Assembly: GCA_003724275.1 (NCBI GenBank)
Contig: RHFA01000083.1
Coordinates: 1-15,087, forward strand
DNA: 15,087 bases
Source: Thaumarchaeota archaeon S13
GTDB taxonomy: Archaea; Thermoproteota; Nitrososphaeria; Nitrososphaerales; Nitrosopumilaceae
Reading direction: 5' to 3'
Under the pieces are notes generated by a model. That model was given only the letters and a program-made list of their open reading frames with translations, searched no databases and was not told the origin of the DNA. The first letter of the stretch is position 1. Each line of letters opens with the position of its first letter. Shown piece after piece: positions 1-7,012 of this stretch. Made by a program: the position numbers and the translations under genes.

Positions 1-2
1 AC

Positions 3-2666
3 CCCTCCGACAGGCGCCTCCTGGGCGGCAAGGGGGCCGGACTCTGCGAGATGACGCGCATGGGCCTCCCCGTGCCCCACGGCTTTGTCATCACGACCGA
101 GGCGTGCCGGTCATACTATGCGGCCGGCGGGAGCCTCCCGCAGGGCCTCATGGCCGGCGTGCGCCGGTCCATGGCCCGCCTCGAGGAGCGCACTGGCAAG
201 ACGTGGGGGTCGCGCAACAACCCGCTCCTCATATCGGTGAGGTCCGGCGCGGCCGTCTCGATGCCGGGCATGATGGACACGATACTCAACGTCGGCCTCA
301 ACGACTCTAGCGTCGAGGGCCTGGCCATATCGTCGGGGAGCCGGCGGTTTGCGTGGGACTCGTACAGGCGCCTCGTGCAGCTCTTCGGCAAGGTCGTCTT
401 TGGCGTCGACGACTCGCTCTTTGAGGCCGCGCTCTCGGAGGCAAAGCGGGCAAGCAAGGTGGAGCTCGACTCGCAGCTGGACGACATTGCGCTGCGCCGC
501 CTCGTGGCCCGCTACAAGGAGATATTCTCCTCGCATGCCGGCCGCGCGTTCCCGACTGACGCCACCGAGCAGCTCGAGCTTGCGATCGACGCCGTCTTTC
601 GCAGCTGGCGCGGCGAGCGGGCCATCGTGTACCGCGAAAAGAACGGCATCACCGAGGACATTGCCGACGGGACGGCCGTCAACGTCGTCACGATGGTCTT
701 TGGCAACAGGGGCACCGGAAGCGCTACGGGCGTCGTGTTTACGCGAAACCCCGGCACGGGCGAAAAGCGCATGTTTGGCGAGTACCTCGCCAACGCGCAG
801 GGCGAGGACGTCGTCGCCGGAAGCCGCACGCCAAAGCCAGTCTCGGAGCTGCGCAAGGAGATGCCCAAAATGCACGCGCGCCTCGAGGAGACGTGCAAGG
901 TCCTCGAGGGCCACTTTCGCGAGCCGCAGGACATCGAGTTCACGATAGAGGCGGGATCCTTTTACCTCCTGCAGACGCGCAGCGCAAAGATGAACGCCGC
1001 GGCGACTGTCAAGACGTCAGTCGACATGGTATCTGAGGGCATGATCGGCCGCGAGCGCGCAGTCATGCGCCTCGGCGCGCAGCAGCTCGAGCAGCTCCTC
1101 CACCCGACGATCAGCGCCGCGTCCGCGCGCGAGGCGCACCACCTTGCCACGGGGATCGCCGCATCGCCGGGGGCCGCGACTGGCGTGGCGATGTTCGACG
1201 TGGGCCGCGCCGTCTCGGCGGCAAAGTCCGGCAGGCAGGTGATCCTGGTGCGCGAGGAGACGCGGCCAGAGGACGTGCCGGCGTTCTTTTCGTCCGTAGG
1301 CATACTGACTAGCAAGGGCGGCAAGACCTCGCATGCGGCAGTCGTCGCGCGCGGCATGGGCCGCCCGTGCATCGTGGGCGCCTCGGAGCTGCGCATAGAC
1401 CCCGCCTCGCGCGTCTGCGTGGCCGGCGGCGAGCGCATACGCGAGGGCGACACGATAACGATCGACGGCAACAGCGGGGCCGTCTACGCCGGTGACGTCG
1501 AGACGATCGCCCCGCGCGTGACGCGCGACTTTAAGACCATACTCGGCTGGGCGCGGTCCTTCAAGAGGCTAGGCGTGCGCGCAAACGCCGACACGCCCGA
1601 GGCCGCGCGCGCCGCGCGCGAGAACGGCGCCGAGGGCATCGGCCTCTGCCGGACCGAGCGAATGTTCAACGAAAAGGACCGCATTGGCCTCTTTGTCGAC
1701 ATGATAATGGCCGAGACCGAGGAGAAGCGGCGCGAGATACTCGCAAAGCTCGAGGTCCTGCAGCGCAACGACTTTGCAAAGATACTGCGCGCCATGGACG
1801 GCCGGCCAGTGACCATACGCCTCCTCGACCCGCCCCTCCACGAGTTTCTGCCAAACCCCGCCGAGTTTGGGGCCCGCATGGCCCGCCTGCGCAAGATAAA
1901 GGCCAAGCGCAAGATGGAGGCAGAAAAGGCCATACAGCGCCGCGCAGTCGACCTCTCCGAGGTAAACCCCATGATGGGCCACAGGGGCGTGCGCGTCGGC
2001 GTGACGTTTCCGGAGATATACGAGATGCAGATACGCGCCGTCTTTGAGGCCGCCATATCGCTGTCTCGCAAAAAGGTCAACGCAGTCGCGCAGATAATGG
2101 TGCCACAGGTGGGCAGCGCCGCCGAGCTGCTCCACGTGAGGGCCATATACGACCGCGTCTCGGACGAGGTGGCCGCAAAGCACAAGGTGCGCCCGCGCAT
2201 AAGCTTTGGCACGATGATCGAGGTAGTCCGTGCCGCGCTCACGTCCGGCGAGCTCGCAAAGACGGCCGAGTTTTTCAGCTTTGGGACCAACGACCTGACG
2301 CAGGCGACGTTCAGCTTTAGCCGCGAGGACGCCGAGTCAAAGTTCCTTCCCGAGTACATCGAGAAGGGCCTCGTCTCCACGAGCCCCTTCCAGTCGATAG
2401 ACGAGGCGGGCGTCGGGGAGCTGATGAAGGCAAGCGCGCGCGACGGCCGCGCCGAGCGCGACGGCCTCGAGGTCGGCATATGCGGCGAGCACGGCGGGGA
2501 CCCGTCATCGATCGTCTTTTGCCATAACGCGGGCCTCGACTATGTCAGCGCGTCGCCGCACCGCATACCCATAGCGCTAGTCGCCGCCGCGCAGGCCGCG
2601 CTCGCCGAGGACGCCGCCGCAAAGGGATCCCCTGCGCGCAAAAAGAGGGGGGCCGCGCAGCGTTGA
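3..2666 (+). CDS. ppdK: Pyruvate, phosphate dikinase (5' end cut by the window)
   Basis: The enzyme interconverts pyruvate, ATP and Pi with PEP, AMP and PPi; in autotrophic Thaumarchaeota it is expected to work in the gluconeogenic direction. The frame is open to the left edge and reads LLGGKGAGLCEM before the first in-window ATG (51), the conserved opening of this family, so only roughly 10-20 residues are missing and ATG 51 is not the start. Domains in order: an ATP-grasp nucleotide-binding domain (about 1-1000), the swivelling phosphohistidine domain with GGKTSHAAVVARG (catalytic His codon 1332-1334), and the C-terminal PEP/pyruvate TIM barrel with GICGEHGGDPSS (catalytic Cys codon 2481-2483). 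Near-full length, with no frameshift. The C-terminal tail is Ala/Lys/Arg-rich. The stop TGA overlaps the TTG start of the next gene, so the two are probably co-transcribed. Confidence 0.96.
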   Translation, partial: PSDRRLLGGKGAGLCEMTRMGLPVPHGFVITTEACRSYYAAGGSLPQGLMAGVRRSMARLEERTGKTWGSRNNPLLISVRSGAAVSMPGMMDTILNVGLNDSSVEGLAISSGSRRFAWDSYRRLVQLFGKVVFGVDDSLFEAALSEAKRASKVELDSQLDDIALRRLVARYKEIFSSHAGRAFPTDATEQLELAIDAVFRSWRGERAIVYREKNGITEDIADGTAVNVVTMVFGNRGTGSATGVVFTRNPGTGEKRMFGEYLANAQGEDVVAGSRTPKPVSELRKEMPKMHARLEETCKVLEGHFREPQDIEFTIEAGSFYLLQTRSAKMNAAATVKTSVDMVSEGMIGRERAVMRLGAQQLEQLLHPTISAASAREAHHLATGIAASPGAATGVAMFDVGRAVSAAKSGRQVILVREETRPEDVPAFFSSVGILTSKGGKTSHAAVVARGMGRPCIVGASELRIDPASRVCVAGGERIREGDTITIDGNSGAVYAGDVETIAPRVTRDFKTILGWARSFKRLGVRANADTPEAARAARENGAEGIGLCRTERMFNEKDRIGLFVDMIMAETEEKRREILAKLEVLQRNDFAKILRAMDGRPVTIRLLDPPLHEFLPNPAEFGARMARLRKIKAKRKMEAEKAIQRRAVDLSEVNPMMGHRGVRVGVTFPEIYEMQIRAVFEAAISLSRKKVNAVAQIMVPQVGSAAELLHVRAIYDRVSDEVAAKHKVRPRISFGTMIEVVRAALTSGELAKTAEFFSFGTNDLTQATFSFSREDAESKFLPEYIEKGLVSTSPFQSIDEAGVGELMKASARDGRAERDGLEVGICGEHGGDPSSIVFCHNAGLDYVSASPHRIPIALVAAAQAALAEDAAAKGSPARKKRGAAQR

Positions 2667-3193
2667 GCTCCGAGCCAGACGCCGAAGGGCAGCGCGCAGG
2701 CGATGCGGCCACGCCAGAAGCCGCCTCGCAGGATGCCGTGGAGCAGTGGCCTGACAGTGCGGGGTCAGCCGCCGCGCAGGCGCCTGCCGGCGCCGCGGCG
2801 CAGGATGGCGCAGCGCCGGGGTCTGGCACGGCCGCCGCGCAGGCGCCTGGCACGGCCGCCGCGCAGGCGCCTGACGCATCCGTCCCCGGCGGCCCGCTCA
2901 CGCACAAGCACGAGGTCCACATATACGAGCATTCGGGGACGCCCAAGATCGACGACGACACGCGCAACGCCCTTGGCCTCTCGGGCATGATGCCCGGCGG
3001 CAAGATCAACATAAAGGGCGTGAGCGCAAAGATGCTGCGCCGCATGCGCCGCGAGTACGTCGACTGCCCCGTCCTGGGGCGCGACGTGCAGTTCCTCACG
3101 TGCTTTGTGTGCCCCAACTTTCAGAGCCGCGTGAGGGGCAAGGTCCTGTGCATCGGCAACCCGATCGAGCTGCCGAGGCCCCCGCAAGGCTAA
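2663..3193 (+). CDS. Conserved-looking small protein with Ala/Pro/Gln repeat linker and four-cysteine C-terminal domain
   Basis: I do not recognise a named family. The 176-residue product starts at TTG 2663, which overlaps the ppdK stop by 4 bases (TTGA), with a purine-rich GAGGGGGG about 10 bases upstream that could serve as a ribosome binding site. Residues 1-75 are low complexity (Ala, Pro, Gln, Gly) and contain an 8-residue unit GTAAAQAP twice in tandem. From about residue 80 the sequence becomes complex (HEVHIYEHSG, then a basic helix AKMLRRMRREY). It ends with four cysteines, C135, C147, C150 and C163, spaced C-x11-C-x2-C-x12-C, plausible for one bound zinc or an Fe-S cluster. The linker suggests a domain tethered by a flexible arm. 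It sits between ppdK and proS; nothing else indicates its function. Confidence 0.75.
   Translation: MSSEPDAEGQRAGDAATPEAASQDAVEQWPDSAGSAAAQAPAGAAAQDGAAPGSGTAAAQAPGTAAAQAPDASVPGGPLTHKHEVHIYEHSGTPKIDDDTRNALGLSGMMPGGKINIKGVSAKMLRRMRREYVDCPVLGRDVQFLTCFVCPNFQSRVRGKVLCIGNPIELPRPPQG
2825..2872 (+). repeat. Tandem 24-bp repeat, two exact copies, coding GTAAAQAP
   Basis: Positions 2825-2848 and 2849-2872 are identical. A partial third copy of the core (19 bases, gccgccgcgcaggcgcctg) lies at 2768-2786. The unit is 8 codons long, so copy number can change without breaking the frame of the surrounding gene. Confidence 0.9.
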
Positions 3194-3197
3194 TTAA
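3191..3197 (+). promoter_or_regulatory. TATA-like box for proS
   Basis: The heptamer taattaa overlaps the stop codon of the upstream gene and is centred 28 bases before the in-frame TTG at 3222. This matches the leaderless spacing of the other genes here and favours TTG 3222 over GTG 3201 as the proS start. Confidence 0.45.
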
Positions 3198-3221
3198 CGC
3201 GTGCCGGCGCGCCTGCGCGCG

Positions 3222-4673
3222 TTGGCAAGGGGAGGGCCCCCGCTTGTCGGGATTACGGCCACAAAGTCAGGCGACTTTAGCGAGTGGTACACGCAGGTCG
3301 TCCTCAAGGCAGAGCTCGCCGACTATGCGCCCGTCAAGGGCCTCATGGTCCTGCGGCCTGACGGATACTCGATCTGGGAGTCGCTCCGGTCAACGCTTGA
3401 CGCCGAGTTTGCCAAGAGCGGCGTGCGCAACGCGTTCGTGCCCACGCTGATACCAGAGTCGCTCCTCTCGCGCGAGGCCGAGCACTTTGCGGGGTTTACG
3501 CCCGAGGTGTTCTGGGTCACGCACTCGGGCGACGCCGAGGTCGGCGACAGGCTCGCGCTCCGCCCGACGTCCGAGGCCCTCGCCTACGAGATGTACGCTC
3601 GCTGGATCAAGAGCTGGCGGGACCTGCCGCTGCGGATCAACTTTTGGAACACGGCCCTGCGCGCCGAGATAAAGGCGACGCGGCCGTTCCTGCGCACGTC
3701 CGAGTTCCTCTGGCAGGAGGGACACACGGCTCACGAGACGCGCGAGGAGGCCGAGGCCGAGGCCGAGCGCGCGCTAGAGACGTACGCGCGAGTCATGGAG
3801 GGCGAGCTTGCCATACCCGTCATCCGCGGCACAAAGAGCGAGCGCGAAAAGTTCGTTGGCGCGGTCCGCACGCTCGCCGTCGAGGCCATGATGCCCGACG
3901 GCAGGGCACTGCAGATGGGCACGTCGCACTTTTTGGGGCAGAACTTTTCGGTCCCCTTTGGAATCCGCTACGCCGACAGGGACAACGTCGAGCGGCCCGC
4001 GTGGCAGACGTCGTGGGGAGTCTCGTGGAGGCTCATCGGCGCGATGATAATGGTCCACGGCGACGACAAGGGCCTGGTCCTGCCGCCGCGCGTCGCGCCG
4101 CTGCAGGCAGTCATTGTGCCGATCTACTATGACGCCGACGCCGAGGCGCGCGTCACGGCAAAGGCCGGCGAGCTCCTCGCCGCGCTAGAGGCCGCCGGCG
4201 TGAGGGCACGGGTGGACTCGCGCGAGGGCCTCACGCCGGGCTTCAAGTTCAACGACTGGGAGCTGCGCGGCGTGCCGGTCCGCATAGAGGTGGGCCCAAA
4301 GGACCTAGAGTCCGGCGAGGCCGTCGTCGTGACGAGGCACAACAGGGCAAAGTCGCGCGTGCCCTTTGCCGAGATCGCCTCTGTCCGCTCCACAATGGAC
4401 GCGATGCACGGCGAGATGCTCGCAGCCGCGCGCGAGTCCCTAGAGTCCATGACCCGCGACGCCTCGTCGTACGCCGACCTTGAGCGCCTCGTCGCCTCGG
4501 GGGGGTTTGTGCGGGCCCCGTGGTGCGGCTCGCCAGAGTGCGAGGCCCGCGTAAAGGACGAGACGGGCGCCGAGATACGCGTCATACCCGGCGGCCCCGG
4601 CGACGGCGCGGCATGCGCCGTGTGCGGGAAGGAATGCGCCGGCGCGGCCCCCCTCTTTGCGCGCGGCTACTAG
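3222..4673 (+). CDS. proS: Prolyl-tRNA synthetase, archaeal/eukaryotic type
   Basis: Class II aminoacyl-tRNA synthetase that charges tRNA-Pro in the cytoplasm. The product is 483 residues from TTG 3222, the usual length for the archaeal form. Visible landmarks (numbered from TTG 3222): GDFSEWYTQVVLKAELADY at the N-terminus, motif 1 region VRNAFVPTLIP, RPTSEALAYEMY (T116-S-E118), motif 2 FLRTSEFLWQEGHTAH (Arg158), motif 3 GLVLPPRVAP (Arg290), an anticodon-binding domain from about residue 300, and a C-terminal zinc domain with WCGSPEC (C435, C440) and CAVC (C465, C468), ending in the C-terminal Tyr typical of this type. An in-frame GTG at 3201 would add seven residues. I prefer 3222 because of the TATA box at 3191-3197, but the start is uncertain. 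The stop overlaps that of the convergent downstream gene. Confidence 0.95.
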   Translation: MARGGPPLVGITATKSGDFSEWYTQVVLKAELADYAPVKGLMVLRPDGYSIWESLRSTLDAEFAKSGVRNAFVPTLIPESLLSREAEHFAGFTPEVFWVTHSGDAEVGDRLALRPTSEALAYEMYARWIKSWRDLPLRINFWNTALRAEIKATRPFLRTSEFLWQEGHTAHETREEAEAEAERALETYARVMEGELAIPVIRGTKSEREKFVGAVRTLAVEAMMPDGRALQMGTSHFLGQNFSVPFGIRYADRDNVERPAWQTSWGVSWRLIGAMIMVHGDDKGLVLPPRVAPLQAVIVPIYYDADAEARVTAKAGELLAALEAAGVRARVDSREGLTPGFKFNDWELRGVPVRIEVGPKDLESGEAVVVTRHNRAKSRVPFAEIASVRSTMDAMHGEMLAAARESLESMTRDASSYADLERLVASGGFVRAPWCGSPECEARVKDETGAEIRVIPGGPGDGAACAVCGKECAGAAPLFARGY

Positions 4674-6130
4674 GCGCCGTGGATTATGGCGTCGACCATG
4701 CGCAGGACATGGTAGGGCAGGTCCTCATAGTTGTCCCACGACGCATAGCGCGGAAGGTCCACCTCGTGGGGAAGGTCTGCGCGCGCCATGTAGAGGCCAG
4801 CCTCGCCGCTGGCCTCTTGCGCGTCGAGGAGCCTGGGGTTGACTGCGTCGTAGAGGTCGTTGTAAAAGGCAGCTGCGTCGCGCAGGTGGCGCACGCTATT
4901 GTCCGCATAGTGGCTGTTTAGCGCATGGTCAACGTCCCACGAGGAGACCTCGTTGAGTATCTTTCGCACGCCGAGGGGGTTTGTGTCGGTGATGAATACG
5001 GCGTTTGTGAGCTCGCGCGGCGCGTACAGGTCGGCAGTCGCGAGCACGCGCTGCGCCGGCAGGTACACCACCGTCGCCGCCTCGCCGTCGGCCGGCGCGA
5101 TGTGGTGCAGCTCTACGGAGATGCCGCCGACGTCGACCTCGTGGTACTCGTCAAACTCAATGTCGACCATGTCGGGAACCTCCATTAGCCCGGAGAGCTC
5201 AAAGATCCCCCCGCAGGACGCCTGGCATATGACCCTGGCGTCCCCAAAGCCGCCCGTCCCGCCGACGTGGTCATAGTGCTCGTGCGTGAGGGCAATCCAC
5301 CTCACGGGCGCGTCAGTCACGCCGGCGATGGCCTCCCTGAGAGCCACGGCCCTGAGCTCGTTGGCCGGGTCAGTCACAAGCACGCCGTCCTCGCCGACGA
5401 CTACGAGGCTGCCATACCCGTCGTAATAGTTGTAGACGCCCTCTGCCACCTCTTGCATCTGCGGCGCGGGAAAGTCCGAGCCGGCCGTCGGCGCAAAGGA
5501 CCTCACGGCGTCGATCAGGCCGAGCGACTCCCACCTCGGCGTGGGCGCCTCGGCGTACATCACCAGCGTGCCTGACACCGTGGGCACGTCGAGGCGCGCC
5601 GACGTCGTCTCTACCCTCTTGCCGCCGCCATAGTCGCGGACCCACTCGTAGACGACGAGATAGTTCGCGTTCCACGGCGTATAGTGATAGTGCGACGCGT
5701 GGACCACGCTGTACCCGTCACAAGTGTAGCGGCCCCAGGCGATCTCGCCGCTCTCGCAAAAGTCCGCCTCGTTGGCCGCGACGCGCGCAAGATAGACGCC
5801 GTCGTCCCACCTCTCGCCGGCGCCGATCACGGGGGGAACCTCGGCGACATAGATCCTAGAGTCTATGGTCTGCCCGTCCGAGCCAAAGGCCCACACGGGC
5901 ACCCTCCAGCCGTCCCACTCGGCGACGCCGGCGTCATAGACGGCCCACGACTCTGGGTGCATAAAGGCAAAGTTGTCGCCCCTGTACTCGGCCATGTCCC
6001 CGGCCGGCGGCGGCCCCTGCGCATAGGCCGTGCCCACATGGACGTCCATGTCCATGGCCTCGGCGTGGGCCGCGGGCAGGGCCACGGCCAGGGCGGCGAG
6101 GAGGGCCAGCGCATAGGCCTCTGGGCGCAT
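4670..6130 (-). CDS. Exported metallo-beta-lactamase-fold hydrolase with N-terminal extra domain
   Basis: 486 residues. Residues 1-25 (MRPEAYALALLAALAVALPA and on) form a signal peptide, so the protein acts outside the membrane. Residues about 40-215 are a separate domain beginning DNFAFMHPESWAVYD, reminiscent of PsbP-like extracytoplasmic folds; I cannot name it. The metallo-beta-lactamase domain follows from about residue 225, with HEHYDH (H283, H285, D287, H288), HH at 342-343, Asp367 in ATADLY and His407 in NSHY: a full set of metal ligands. The substrate is unknown; the family includes glyoxalase-II-like and related hydrolases. The frame is open further upstream (to 6289), but the signal peptide and a TATA box at 6156-6162 (centre 29 bases before ATG 6130) fix the start. 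Its stop overlaps the proS stop tail to tail. Confidence 0.88.
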   Translation of the reverse strand: MRPEAYALALLAALAVALPAAHAEAMDMDVHVGTAYAQGPPPAGDMAEYRGDNFAFMHPESWAVYDAGVAEWDGWRVPVWAFGSDGQTIDSRIYVAEVPPVIGAGERWDDGVYLARVAANEADFCESGEIAWGRYTCDGYSVVHASHYHYTPWNANYLVVYEWVRDYGGGKRVETTSARLDVPTVSGTLVMYAEAPTPRWESLGLIDAVRSFAPTAGSDFPAPQMQEVAEGVYNYYDGYGSLVVVGEDGVLVTDPANELRAVALREAIAGVTDAPVRWIALTHEHYDHVGGTGGFGDARVICQASCGGIFELSGLMEVPDMVDIEFDEYHEVDVGGISVELHHIAPADGEAATVVYLPAQRVLATADLYAPRELTNAVFITDTNPLGVRKILNEVSSWDVDHALNSHYADNSVRHLRDAAAFYNDLYDAVNPRLLDAQEASGEAGLYMARADLPHEVDLPRYASWDNYEDLPYHVLRMVDAIIHGA

Positions 6131-6155
6131 CGCGCGCGGCGCGCGGAGGGCGCCG

Positions 6156-6162
6156 ATAAAAA
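6156..6162 (-). promoter_or_regulatory. TATA box for the metallo-beta-lactamase-fold gene
   Basis: On the minus strand this reads ttttta t (tttttat), preceded by a G-rich stretch and centred 29 bases before ATG 6130, giving a leaderless transcript. It is divergent from the TATA box at 6194-6200. Between the two boxes lies an inverted repeat cctgcc/ggcagg (6168-6173 and 6188-6193) that could bind a regulator. Confidence 0.6.
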
Positions 6163-6193
6163 CCCACCCTGCCCGCGCGCGCGGCGCGGCAGG

Positions 6194-6200
6194 CTTATAC
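6194..6200 (+). promoter_or_regulatory. TATA box for the JAMM protease gene
   Basis: cttatac, centred about 28 bases before the in-frame GTG at 6225. This is why GTG 6225 is chosen rather than GTG 6201, which would lie upstream of the expected transcription start. Confidence 0.6.
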
Positions 6201-6224
6201 GTGTGCGCGGGCCGCGCGCGGGCC

Positions 6225-6650
6225 GTGATATTCTCGCGAAAGCCCAAAAAGGCCAAAGAGCCCCCGCGCGAGCGCACGCTCTCGATCACGGACGACGTGC
6301 GCGACGGAATCCTCTCCTACTGCAAGATGCGCCACCCAAACGAGGCCATACTCATCCTGCGCGGGACCTCAAAGGGCGCGCACGTGGCCGTCGACGGCCT
6401 AGTCGTGCCGCCGTTCTCTCACAGCGGCCCGACGTTTGCGGGCTTTCCGCACTCGTTTCTCCCCTTTGACAAGAGCTACGTGGGAATGTTCCACTCGCAC
6501 CCGAGCGGCACGGCCCGCCCCTCGGTGACAGACCTGCACAACTTTTTTGGCCTCGTCTCGGTGATAGTCGCCTACCCATATGGCGAGGCCGACATCTGCG
6601 CCTGGGACAGCTCTGGCTCGCCCATACGCCTCGTCGAGGGGCCCGAGTAA
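6225..6650 (+). CDS. JAMM/MPN+ metalloprotease (JAB domain)
   Basis: 141 residues, essentially a single JAB1/MPN+ domain. Archaeal members remove ubiquitin-like modifiers such as SAMPs from proteins, or act on sulfur-carrier proteins. The zinc motif is complete: Glu40 in NEAILILRG, then FHSHPSGTARPSVTD with H90, H92, Ser100 and Asp103 (E...HxHP...SxxD). The N-terminus is short and basic (SRKPKKAKEPPRER), with no signal peptide, so it is cytoplasmic. GTG 6225 is chosen because the TATA box at 6194-6200 implies a leaderless transcript; GTG 6201 would add eight residues. It is divergent from the exported hydrolase gene. No ubiquitin-like, E1 or E2 gene is in the window, so the substrate cannot be read from context. 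Confidence 0.9.
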   Translation: MIFSRKPKKAKEPPRERTLSITDDVRDGILSYCKMRHPNEAILILRGTSKGAHVAVDGLVVPPFSHSGPTFAGFPHSFLPFDKSYVGMFHSHPSGTARPSVTDLHNFFGLVSVIVAYPYGEADICAWDSSGSPIRLVEGPE

Positions 6651-6672
6651 GGGCCGGCCACCTGCTATATCC

Positions 6673-6680
6673 TTAAATTA
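6673..6680 (+). promoter_or_regulatory. TATA box for rps30e
   Basis: ttaaatta, centred about 26 bases before ATG 6702, in an otherwise GC-rich stretch. Leaderless arrangement. Confidence 0.65.
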
Positions 6681-6701
6681 TGCCCCCCGGGGGCGCGCCG
6701 C

Positions 6702-6884
6702 ATGGCGACCCACGGTTCGCTCACAAAGGCCGGCAAGGTCCGCGGCCAGACCCCCAAGGTGGAGGGGCGCAAGCGGACAGGCACAAACGCCAGCGTGAGG
6801 AACAAGTCCAACTTTAAGAAGCGCTTTGCGCTCAGCCGCGTCCCGGGCCAAAACAAGCCCGGCCAGCGGCGCAGGCGCCGCTAG
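6702..6884 (+). CDS. rps30e: Small-subunit ribosomal protein S30e
   Basis: 60 residues, about the family's usual archaeal length. It begins MATHGSLTKAGKVRGQTPKV, the conserved S30e opening, and continues RNKSNFKKRFALSRVPGQN before a poly-arginine tail. It is strongly basic and binds the 30S subunit. S30e is shared by eukaryotes and TACK archaea, which supports the taxonomic reading. Single gene with its own TATA box, transcribed alone. Confidence 0.94.
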   Translation: MATHGSLTKAGKVRGQTPKVEGRKRTGTNASVRNKSNFKKRFALSRVPGQNKPGQRRRRR

Positions 6885-6923
6885 GCGCGCGACGCGCGCC
6901 CCGGGCCCCGCCGCCATTTTTCT
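6884..6923 (+). terminator. Possible terminator of rps30e
   Basis: An 8-bp GC-only inverted repeat (ggcgcgcg/cgcgcgcc at 6884-6891 and 6893-6900) overlaps the stop codon. A T5 tract (6917-6921) lies in otherwise T-poor sequence 17 bases further on. Archaeal termination relies mainly on T-tracts, so the T5 is the more meaningful part. Confidence 0.35.
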
Positions 6924-6983
6924 CCCGCCGCGCTCGGCCGAACCGGCGCGGGGCTGCCCGCCTCTTACATGCGGCAGCATGAC

Positions 6984-6989
6984 TAATAT
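6984..6989 (+). promoter_or_regulatory. TATA-like box for the Fic gene
   Basis: taatat, centred about 26 bases before ATG 7013, consistent with a leaderless message. Confidence 0.5.
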
Positions 6990-7012
6990 GCGCCATTGCC
7001 TGCGCGCCCCTC

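Noticed and set aside
6130..6289. Upstream extension of the exported hydrolase to 6289.
   Set aside because: It would bury the signal peptide, cross the promoter and overlap the divergent JAMM gene.
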